Positions 12,855 through 18,840 of a stretch of 18,840 nt of DNA are shown here, one piece after another. Within the stretch, counting starts at the first letter, position 1. Every line of letters begins with the position of its first letter. The stretch is from DASRHY01 sp046765875 (lineage in GTDB: Bacteria; Actinomycetota; Actinomycetes; Propionibacteriales; Kribbellaceae), in the NCBI GenBank assembly GCA_046765875.1, contig JBKPSJ010000087.1, forward strand, positions 1 to 18,840. Direction: 5' to 3'. Under the pieces are notes generated by a model. It searched no databases. It saw only the letters and a list, made by a program, of their open reading frames with translations, and was not told where the DNA came from. A program made the translations under genes and the position numbers.

Positions 12855-14144
12855 ATGAGCGGTCTGGTCGGCGTGACCCGGTGGCCGCCGGTGCGTACGA
12901 TCGCCGCCGCCGTCCGCACCGGCGAATGGGAGCCGCGCGATCTGGTCGAGCAGTCGCTGTCCGCGGCAACGACCATCACCGACCTGCAGGCGGTCGTTCA
13001 TCTCGACGCCGAGGGCGCTCGCGCCGCCGCCCGGACGCACCGGCGCAGGGGCCCGCTGGCCGGCGTACCGGTGCTGGTGAAAGAGATCGTCGAGGTCGAG
13101 GGCTGGCCGTTCCGGTGCGGCTCGGAGGCGTTCGCCGACCGGGTCGGGATGCGCGACGCCGAGGTGGTACGCCGGTTGCGTGCGGCCGGTGCGATCCCGA
13201 TCGGGCTGACCCACAGCCACGAGTTCGCGTACGGCTGCACGGGTACGTCGAACCGGGTCGGCCCGAGCCGCAACCCGCACGACGCGGCGCGGATGACCGG
13301 CGGTTCCAGCGGTGGCGCGGCCGCGGCGGTGGCGGCCGGTGTCGTCCCGTTCGCGATCGGTACCGATACGGCGGGTTCGGTACGGATCCCGGCGGCGTTC
13401 TGCGGTGTGGTCGGCGCCAAGCCCGCCAACGGGACCATCCCGGCCGCCGGTGTCTTCCCGCTGTCGCAGTCGCTCGACACCGTCGGCGTGCTCACGACCT
13501 CGGTCGCCGACGCCGAGTACACGATCGAGGTGCTGTCCGGTACGCCGCTGGCCGGCGTTCCGCGGACGCCCCGGCTCGGCTTGGCGACCAACCCCGAGCA
13601 CGTCGACCACGGCACCGAGGTCGGCGACGCGTGGACCACGACGCTGGGCTGCCTGCGCGGGTCGGGCGCGGCGCTGGTCGACGTGAAACTGCCCGACTGG
13701 GACGACGTCACCGCGACCGCGATCGACATACAGGGTCCCGAAGCCGCGGCGATCCATGCCGGCCGGGACACCAGCCGATACCAGCCCGACGTACAGGAGC
13801 GATTGCGCGAGGCTGCCTCGGTTCCGGGCTGGCGGTACGTCCGGGCCAAGGCGCACGCCGCCGAACTGGCCGGCGCTGTGCGGGAGGTGCTCCGCGATCT
13901 CGACGCGGTGCTGATGCCGATGGTGCCGATCGTGGCGCCGCCGCTGGACGCCACCGAGGTCGACGGGTACACGGTCCGCAACCGGTTGTTACGCAACACC
14001 CGGCTGGCCAATCTGGTCGGCCTACCCGCGCTGAGCCTGCCGATGCCGGCCGACGGGCTTCCCGCCGGTCTGCAGGTGATCGCCACGCACAACAGCCGCG
14101 CATTCGCCACTGCCGCGTGGATCGAGGCCGCCCAGCGGGTATGA
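12855..14144 (+). CDS. Amidase signature enzyme, second copy, distinct subgroup
   Basis: A 429-residue amidase signature hydrolase. The triad is K76 in PVLVKEIVEVEG, S151 in MTGGSSGGAAAAVAAG and nucleophile S175 in FAIGTDTAGSVRIPAAFCG, with the standard 24-residue spacing. The GTDTAGSVRIPAAFCGVVG string is like allophanate hydrolase, aryl-acylamidase and GatA-related enzymes rather than the FAAH-like neighbour, so the two are not a recent duplication. ATG 12855 is preferred over in-frame ATG 12834 because of the leaderless -10 at 12843-12848. A palindromic operator candidate overlaps the promoter, so expression is probably repressed until a ligand appears. The acyl-CoA dehydrogenase operon starts 66 bp downstream on the same strand. 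Substrate unknown; an amide-liberated acid feeding the next operon is only a speculation. Confidence 0.92.
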   Translation: MSGLVGVTRWPPVRTIAAAVRTGEWEPRDLVEQSLSAATTITDLQAVVHLDAEGARAAARTHRRRGPLAGVPVLVKEIVEVEGWPFRCGSEAFADRVGMRDAEVVRRLRAAGAIPIGLTHSHEFAYGCTGTSNRVGPSRNPHDAARMTGGSSGGAAAAVAAGVVPFAIGTDTAGSVRIPAAFCGVVGAKPANGTIPAAGVFPLSQSLDTVGVLTTSVADAEYTIEVLSGTPLAGVPRTPRLGLATNPEHVDHGTEVGDAWTTTLGCLRGSGAALVDVKLPDWDDVTATAIDIQGPEAAAIHAGRDTSRYQPDVQERLREAASVPGWRYVRAKAHAAELAGAVREVLRDLDAVLMPMVPIVAPPLDATEVDGYTVRNRLLRNTRLANLVGLPALSLPMPADGLPAGLQVIATHNSRAFATAAWIEAAQRV

Positions 14145-14179
14145 CACCCGCTGAACGGCGCCGCCGCACCGCGACCGGT

Positions 14180-14205
14180 TACTGTCGCGCGGAGTACGGA
14201 AGGAG
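14180..14205 (+). promoter_or_regulatory. -10 element and ribosome-binding site of the acyl-CoA dehydrogenase operon
   Basis: TACTGT at 14180-14185 is a good -10 with no clear -35. AAGGAG at 14200-14205 is a strong Shine-Dalgarno sequence 5 nt before ATG 14211. Unlike most promoters here, this one gives a short leader of about 20 nt. Confidence 0.5.
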
Positions 14206-14210
14206 ACGCC

Positions 14211-15434
14211 ATGGGCTTGGAGCCGTCCGCGCGCGGACGGGAACTGCGGGACCGGGTCGCCGAGTTCATCCGTACCGAGATCGACCCGGTCGAGGCCGAG
14301 GTCCATGCGGCGATCAGGGCCGCGGACGACCCCTGGGCGCCGCAGCCGGTGATGGCCGAGTTGCAGGCCAAGGCGCGCAAGCAGGGTCTGTGGAACCTGT
14401 TCCTCCCCGAGGCCGCCGAACTCGGGTACGGCGAGGGGCTGAACAACCTCGACTATGCGCCGATCGCCGAGCTCACCGGACGGTCCGCGCTGGCACCGTA
14501 CGTGTTCAACTGCAACGCGCCCGACACGGGCAACATGGAAGTGCTGGTCAAGTACGGCACCCCCGAGCAGCGCAGGCAGTGGCTCGAACCGTTGCTCGAC
14601 GGGAGGATTCGGTCCGCCTTCTGTATGACCGAGCCCGGTGTCGCTTCGTCGGATGCCACGAACATGCGGGCCACCGCCGCCGTCGAGGGCGAGGAGGTAG
14701 TAGTCAACGGCCGCAAGTGGTGGAGCACCGGCATCGGTAACCCGGACTGCAAGCTCCTGATCTTCATGGGCCTCACCGATCCCGGCGCGGACCGGCATGC
14801 CCAGCACACGATGGTCCTGGTCCCGCGCGACGCCCTCGGTGTCCAGGTCGAGCGGTTGCTGCCGACGATGAGCCGGTACGACGAGCCGTACGGCCACGGC
14901 GAGGTCACATTCGCCGACGTCCGGGTACCGGCGTCGAACATCCTGCTCGGACCGGGCCGGGCGTTCGAGATCGCGCAGGGCCGGCTCGGCCCGGGCCGGG
15001 TGCACCACTGCATGCGGCTGATCGGACTGGCCGAGAAGGCACTCGAGCTGGCGATCCGGCGCGGCACCAGCCGGTCCGCGTTCGGCAAGCCGATCGTCAA
15101 CCTCGGCGGCAACCGGGAGCGGATCGCCGACGCCCGGATCGCGATCAACCAGGCGCGGCTGCTGGTGTTGCAGACCGCGTATCTGCTCGACACCGCCGGT
15201 CCGGCCGGCGCCCTCAGCGAGGTCAGCCAGATCAAGGTCGCCGTGCCCCGGATGGCACAGGACGTGATCGACATGGCGATCCAGTTGCACGGCGGTGGCG
15301 GACTGTCGGACGACTTCCCGCTGGCGGCCGCGTGGACCTCGGCGCGCTCGCTGCGACTGGCGGACGGGCCGGACGAGGTGCACCGTGGTGTCATCGCGAA
15401 GCTCGAGCTGGCCAAATACCGGGAGGCCGAGTGA
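14211..15434 (+). CDS. Acyl-CoA dehydrogenase family protein, ACAD10/11- and LvaC-like
   Basis: A 407-residue FAD enzyme of the acyl-CoA dehydrogenase superfamily. The flavin/substrate signature CMTEPGVASSDATNM (138-152) and the WWSTGIGNPDCK region (170-181) are of the ACAD10/ACAD11 type. RSAFGKPI (288-295) and QLHGGGGL (358-365) are the usual later FAD contacts. At the end, RLADGPDEVHR (382-392) replaces the YEGT-type motif of ordinary enzymes: D385 sits where MCAD has its catalytic Glu376. The same ADGPDEVH motif occurs in ACAD11. In the levulinate pathway of Pseudomonas putida, the LvaC member turns 4-phosphovaleryl-CoA into pentenoyl-CoA instead of doing a simple alpha,beta-oxidation. First gene of an operon with an SDR (4-bp overlap) and an APH-like kinase; start fixed by AAGGAG at 5 nt. 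Confidence 0.93.
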   Translation: MGLEPSARGRELRDRVAEFIRTEIDPVEAEVHAAIRAADDPWAPQPVMAELQAKARKQGLWNLFLPEAAELGYGEGLNNLDYAPIAELTGRSALAPYVFNCNAPDTGNMEVLVKYGTPEQRRQWLEPLLDGRIRSAFCMTEPGVASSDATNMRATAAVEGEEVVVNGRKWWSTGIGNPDCKLLIFMGLTDPGADRHAQHTMVLVPRDALGVQVERLLPTMSRYDEPYGHGEVTFADVRVPASNILLGPGRAFEIAQGRLGPGRVHHCMRLIGLAEKALELAIRRGTSRSAFGKPIVNLGGNRERIADARIAINQARLLVLQTAYLLDTAGPAGALSEVSQIKVAVPRMAQDVIDMAIQLHGGGGLSDDFPLAAAWTSARSLRLADGPDEVHRGVIAKLELAKYREAE

Positions 15435-16267
15435 GTGAATCAGTTGGTGCCCGAGACAACAGCTCAGTTAGCGGCTCGGCACGCAGAGTGCTGGTTACCG
15501 GCGCCGCGTCCGGGCTGGGCGCCGCATTGGTCCGCCAACTGCTTGCGCAGGGCAACAAAGTCCTCCGGACCGACTTGTCGAAACCTGCCGATGACGGCGC
15601 GGAGTACCTGCGGCTGGATGTACGTGACGAGCAGGACTGGCAGACCGCGGTTGAGTGGTGCCGCGAGCAGTGGGGCGGCCTCGACCTGCTGATCAACAAC
15701 GCGGGGATCGCGACCGGTGGCCGGATCGATGTCGAGAGCCTGTCCGAATGGGACCGGGTCATCGACATCAACCTGATGGGCGTGGTCCGCGGTTGCCGAG
15801 CGTTTGCGCCCGTGTTCAAAGAGCAGCGGTCCGGCCACATCGTCAATACGGCGTCGGCCGCCGGACTGGTCCATCCGCCGATGATGAGCTCGTACAACAC
15901 GGTCAAAGCGGGTGTCGTCGCGCTGTCGGAGACGCTGTCGCACGAGTTGCACCCGTACGGCGTGACGGTGTCGGTGGTGTGCCCGTCGTTCTTCAAGACC
16001 AACCTCGCGGACTCGATGAACGGCGAGGACACCGAGATGAACGCGGTCGCACGGCGGCTGATCGAGAAGTCGCCGCGGACCGCTGACGAGATCGCGACCG
16101 CGGTGCTGAACGGGATCGCCAAGCACCGGTTCCTGATCATCCCGGACCGCCCGGCGCTGATGTCGTGGCGGACCAAACGGTTCGCCCGGCCGCTGTACGA
16201 CCGGCAGATGCGCAGGCTGTCCGCCCGGGCGCAGTCCCGCCCGGCCGCCGCACCGGGCGACGCATGA
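15431..16267 (+). CDS. Short-chain dehydrogenase/reductase (SDR), LvaD-like by context
   Basis: A 278-residue classical SDR. The Rossmann motif is TGAASGLG at 23-30, the structural motif NNAG at 89-92, and the catalytic residues are S142, Y155 and K159 (YNTVK), with Asn114 in DINLMG completing the tetrad. D48 at the end of the second strand (RTDLS) suggests a preference for NAD(H). The start is GTG 15431, which overlaps the dehydrogenase stop (GTGA) and has GGGAGG 4 nt upstream. The C-terminal tail (about 240-278) is basic and disordered-looking. In the operon it would interconvert a keto and a hydroxy group on the acid or acyl-CoA; in the levulinate pathway the SDR LvaD makes 4-hydroxyvaleryl-CoA. 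The role here is inferred from context only. Confidence 0.92.
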   Translation: MSESVGARDNSSVSGSARRVLVTGAASGLGAALVRQLLAQGNKVLRTDLSKPADDGAEYLRLDVRDEQDWQTAVEWCREQWGGLDLLINNAGIATGGRIDVESLSEWDRVIDINLMGVVRGCRAFAPVFKEQRSGHIVNTASAAGLVHPPMMSSYNTVKAGVVALSETLSHELHPYGVTVSVVCPSFFKTNLADSMNGEDTEMNAVARRLIEKSPRTADEIATAVLNGIAKHRFLIIPDRPALMSWRTKRFARPLYDRQMRRLSARAQSRPAAAPGDA

Positions 16268-17307
16268 CGGACCGCGTCGTACGGGCCGAGGACGCCTTCG
16301 ACGTCGCGGCCGTCGACCGTTGGCTGCGCGCGCACGCCGATCTGCTGGACGGCGAGCCGCTGGTACGGCAGTTCTCCGGCGGTGCCTCCAACCTGACGTA
16401 CCTGCTGCGATACCCGGGCCGGGACCTGATCCTGCGCCGGCCGCCGGCCGGAACCAGGGCACGCGGCGCGCACGATATGGGCCGCGAGTACCGGATCCAG
16501 TCCGCGGTCGCGCCGGTCTACCGGTACGTCCCGAAGATGGTGGCGCACTGCGACGACGAGACCGTGATCGGCTCGGAGTTCTACGTGATGGAGCGGATAC
16601 CGGGAACGGTGCCGCGCACCGAGGACGACATCACCCTCGGCCCGGAGGACACCAGTCGGCTCTGCCGGACGGTGATCGACACCATGGTCGAGTTGCACGG
16701 CATCGACGTGAACGAGGCCGGGCTGTCGTGGCTCGGCAAGGGCGAGGGGTACGTCGGCCGGCAGGTGTCCGGCTGGTCCGGCCGGTACCGCAAGGCGAAG
16801 ACCTGGAACGTGCCGAACTTCACCGGGGTGATGGCCTGGCTGGCGGCGAACCAGCCGGGCGACGTCGGCACCTGCCTGATCCACAACGACTTCCGGCTGG
16901 ACAACATCGTGCTGGCCCCGGACGACCAGCTGACCGTGGTCGGGGTGCTGGACTGGGAGCTGGCGACGGTCGGCGATCCGCTGATGGACCTGGGCAGCTC
17001 GCTGGCGTACTGGGTGCAGGCCGACGACGACTGGGCGTTCCGCCGGTTCCGCCGCCAGCCGTCCGACGTACCCGGGATGCTGACCCGGGCCGAGGTGGTC
17101 GACTACTACTGCGAGCGCAGCGGTTTGAAGCCGGGCAACTGGACCTTCTACGAGGTGTTCGGGTTGTTCCGGCTGGCGGTGATCGCCCAGCAGATCTACT
17201 ACCGGTACCACCACAAGCAGACCCACAACAAAGCGTTCAAGAACCTGTGGATGCCGGTCGGTATGCTCGAACGCCGCTGCCGGAAGCTGATCTCGCAGAG
17301 CGAGTGA
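16264..17307 (+). CDS. APH-like phosphotransferase, ACAD10/11 kinase-domain and LvaA type
   Basis: A 347-residue kinase-fold protein of the aminoglycoside phosphotransferase (APH) superfamily. The start ATG overlaps the SDR stop (ATGA). FSGGASNLTYLL (37-48) is the nucleotide-binding loop region, LILRRPP (55-61) the strand usually carrying the ATP-contact residue, HNDFRLDN (207-214) the Brenner motif with catalytic D209 and N214, and LDWELATVGDP (229-239) the metal-binding region with D230. In animals this domain is fused to an acyl-CoA dehydrogenase in ACAD10 and ACAD11, and in Pseudomonas LvaA phosphorylates the 4-hydroxyl of 4-hydroxyvaleryl-CoA. Being encoded with separate ACAD and SDR proteins, it most likely phosphorylates a hydroxyacyl-CoA. 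An antibiotic-resistance role is unlikely given this operon. No LvaB-like small subunit gene is seen. Confidence 0.92.
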   Translation: MTDRVVRAEDAFDVAAVDRWLRAHADLLDGEPLVRQFSGGASNLTYLLRYPGRDLILRRPPAGTRARGAHDMGREYRIQSAVAPVYRYVPKMVAHCDDETVIGSEFYVMERIPGTVPRTEDDITLGPEDTSRLCRTVIDTMVELHGIDVNEAGLSWLGKGEGYVGRQVSGWSGRYRKAKTWNVPNFTGVMAWLAANQPGDVGTCLIHNDFRLDNIVLAPDDQLTVVGVLDWELATVGDPLMDLGSSLAYWVQADDDWAFRRFRRQPSDVPGMLTRAEVVDYYCERSGLKPGNWTFYEVFGLFRLAVIAQQIYYRYHHKQTHNKAFKNLWMPVGMLERRCRKLISQSE

Positions 17308-17331
17308 TCCTGGAGTGGTACTGATATCCGG

Positions 17332-18336
17332 GTGAGGATCTGTGTGTACGGCGCAGGCAGTATCGGCTGCTACGTCGGTGGCCGGCTCGCAGCCACGGGC
17401 GCCGATGTTGTGCTGGTCGGCCGGGAACGGCTGGCGGCCGAGGTGGCCGAGCACGGGCTGCGGCTGACCGACTGGCAGGGCGCGGAGCTGGTGGTGCCAC
17501 CTGGCGGCGTGCGGTTCGAGACCTCGCCCAAGGGTGCCGAGGGCGCCGTCCTGATCCTCGCCTGCGTCAAGTCGGGCGCTACCGAGGCGGCCGCGGCGGA
17601 ACTGGCCGAGGTCGCGCCTGCGGACGCGGTCGTGATCAGCTTCCAGAACGGAATCGGCAATACCGATGTCCTGCGCGCCGGGTTGCCGGGCCGGACGGTG
17701 ATCCCGGGCATGGTGCAGTTCAACGTGGTACGCCGCGGTGCCGGCGCGTTCCATGCCGGTACCGAGGGCGGGCTCGATGTCGCTCGCAGCGCCGCCCTCG
17801 CGCCGTACCTGGAGGACTTCGCCCGCGCCGGCCTGCCGCTGCACGGGCACGAGGACATGGCGCCGGTGCAATGGGCGAAGCTGCTGCTCAACCTCAACAA
17901 TCCGGTCAACGCGCTGTCCGGGCTTCCGCTCAAGGCGGAGTTGTCACAGCGCGTCTACCGCAGGTGTCTCGGTCTGGCCCAAGCAGAGGCCGTCGGCCTG
18001 CTCGACGCGGCCGGGATCGAGCCGGCGCGACTGACGCCGGTCCCGCCGAGGCTGATGGCCCGGCTGCTCGGCGTACCGGACGCGCTGTTCGCCCGGCTGG
18101 CCCGCCGGCTGCTCGCGATCGACCCGCACGCTCGGACCTCGATGCTGGACGACCTCGAGGACGGCCGGCCGACGGAGATCGACTACATCAACGGTGAGGT
18201 GGTCCGGCTGGCCGAGCGGCTCGGCCGGTCCGCGCCGGTCAACGCGAAGCTGGTCGCACTCGTCCACGAGGCCGAGTCCGGTGGCCGCCGGCAGTGGTCC
18301 GCCGACGATCTGTACGCCGCGCTCAAAGCCGCCTGA
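17332..18336 (+). CDS. Ketopantoate reductase (PanE/ApbA) family dehydrogenase
   Basis: A 334-residue NADP-dependent dehydrogenase of the 2-dehydropantoate 2-reductase family. The N-terminal Rossmann motif is GAGSIG at 7-12, followed by CVKS (78-81) and FQNGIGN (104-110). In the C-terminal domain WAKLLLNLNNPVNAL (181-195) carries the catalytic Lys183 and N187, but the spacing to the second Asn is one residue shorter than in E. coli PanE. SMLDDLEDGRPTEID (270-284) carries the conserved Ser and Glu282. The family includes true PanE and many 2-keto-acid reductases, so pantothenate synthesis is not assured; panB or panC is not near. GTG 17332 is the only usable start. It lies 24 nt after the kinase stop and may be co-transcribed with that operon. 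Its 3' end overlaps the convergent gene by 14 bp. Confidence 0.88.
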   Translation: MRICVYGAGSIGCYVGGRLAATGADVVLVGRERLAAEVAEHGLRLTDWQGAELVVPPGGVRFETSPKGAEGAVLILACVKSGATEAAAAELAEVAPADAVVISFQNGIGNTDVLRAGLPGRTVIPGMVQFNVVRRGAGAFHAGTEGGLDVARSAALAPYLEDFARAGLPLHGHEDMAPVQWAKLLLNLNNPVNALSGLPLKAELSQRVYRRCLGLAQAEAVGLLDAAGIEPARLTPVPPRLMARLLGVPDALFARLARRLLAIDPHARTSMLDDLEDGRPTEIDYINGEVVRLAERLGRSAPVNAKLVALVHEAESGGRRQWSADDLYAALKAA

Positions 18337-18840
18337 GCAACTCCTCGGTCTGCGCCCGCTCGTACTCCGCTCCGATCTGGGCGAACTGTTGCGCCGCCCG
18401 CGTCAGACCATCCCGGTCGCTGTGGAGCCGCGCGGACGCCCGTGTCAGCGCGGCCGCCGCCCAGTCGTTCTCCATATCGGGGGGCGCCGCGTCCTTCAGC
18501 CATTGCTCCGCGTCCGGGAGTCCTGCGACCACGGCCAGTTCAGCACCGGCCGCGCGCGCATACGGCTCCCACCACGTCTCCGCGAACGGAGCGAAGGCGC
18601 GCGAGACGAGCCGCCTGGCGGAATCGTCCGGGCCGGTGTGGATGGCGACCAGTGCCTCGGCGAAGGCCGCACTCGCCGCCAGCGTCGGCCCGTCCGCATC
18701 CGCGCTGCGGCGTGCCCGTTGCTGCCACAGCGCGAAATCGCCGGCGCGCAGCAGACCGTGGACCGCTCCGGCGACTGCGAACGCCGATGCCATCCACTCC
18801 ATCGGCGGCTCGCCGGCCCGGTGCCAGCGCTCCCACAGCA
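18323..18840 (-). CDS. C-terminal part of a helical-repeat protein, possibly a LuxR/AAA-type regulator (partial)
   Basis: The frame is open from the right window edge to TGA 18325-18323, giving about 171 residues with no start visible; an in-frame ATG at 18802 is probably internal because the coding pattern continues upstream of it (LWERWHRAGEPP). The sequence is Ala/Leu/Arg-rich and helical, with repeated helix pairs like TPR units, and ends in AAQQFAQIGAEYERAQTEELLRRL. This ending is typical of the TPR-containing C-termini of large actinobacterial LuxR-family or adenylate-cyclase-like ATPase regulators. Function cannot be assigned from this fragment. It overlaps the end of the ketopantoate-reductase-family gene by 14 bp in convergent orientation. 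Confidence 0.7.
   Translation of the reverse strand, partial: LWERWHRAGEPPMEWMASAFAVAGAVHGLLRAGDFALWQQRARRSADADGPTLAASAAFAEALVAIHTGPDDSARRLVSRAFAPFAETWWEPYARAAGAELAVVAGLPDAEQWLKDAAPPDMENDWAAAALTRASARLHSDRDGLTRAAQQFAQIGAEYERAQTEELLRRL

Noticed and set aside
12771..13856. N-terminal extension of the FAAH-like amidase to 852 residues
   Set aside because: The extension is antisense to the second amidase and would read across its promoter; a -10 element 6 nt before ATG 12770 explains the shorter form.
14145..14210. Riboswitch or attenuator before the acyl-CoA dehydrogenase operon
   Set aside because: The gap is only 66 bp and the predicted leader about 20 nt, too short for a known riboswitch.
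16264..17307. Aminoglycoside resistance gene
   Set aside because: The APH fold is shared, but the gene is coupled to an ACAD10/11-type dehydrogenase and an SDR, as in acyl-CoA catabolic modules, not resistance cassettes.
15391..17871. An 826-codon open frame on the minus strand
   Set aside because: It is antisense to the SDR, kinase and reductase genes, which carry clear motifs. Stop codons are rare in this frame because of GC bias.

Overview
The window is very GC-rich, densely packed bacterial DNA with third-position G/C bias, many GTG starts, actinobacterial protein families and repeated leaderless-type promoters (TANNNT 6-8 nt before the start codon). It is chromosomal DNA of an actinomycete. 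A Kribbella/Nocardioides-like member of the Propionibacteriales is my best guess, but the genus is inference. I see no rRNA, tRNA, insertion sequence, phage gene or CRISPR array. No gene-free stretch exceeds about 100 bases; the longest is 7201-7296.

Left end (1-3936): a cell-envelope/RNA block. Reading leftward are a DUF6049-type membrane-anchored exported protein and, overlapping its stop codon, the proline-rich N-terminus of what is probably MurJ, the lipid II flippase, containing a 12-bp tandem repeat. Divergently, only 24 bp away, lies the CCA-adding tRNA nucleotidyltransferase gene. The order resembles the pcnA-mutT4-Rv3909-murJ region of Mycobacterium tuberculosis, without the NUDIX gene.

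Middle (3977-7866): single genes with their own promoters: an MFS_3-type exporter, a MarR regulator with a likely self-operator, a class IV PLP aminotransferase, a YgjV-type membrane protein with a GNAT-like tail, and a small membrane-anchored exported protein of unknown function.

7867-12770 (minus strand): a MoxR/Mg-chelatase-like AAA+ ATPase translationally coupled to a VWA-domain protein (the Rv0958/Rv0959 type of pair), preceded by a FAAH-like amidase.

12855-18336 (plus strand): a second amidase behind a 16-bp palindromic operator candidate, then a tightly coupled acyl-CoA dehydrogenase (ACAD10/11-like) - SDR - APH-like kinase operon followed by a ketopantoate-reductase-family gene. These three enzyme classes match the LvaC/LvaD/LvaA logic of levulinate (4-oxo/4-hydroxy acid) catabolism: reduce the 4-keto group, phosphorylate the 4-hydroxyacyl-CoA, then eliminate the phosphate. 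This is the most interesting system in the window; its substrate is inferred, not shown. The right edge (18323-18840, minus) holds the C-terminal end of a helical-repeat protein.
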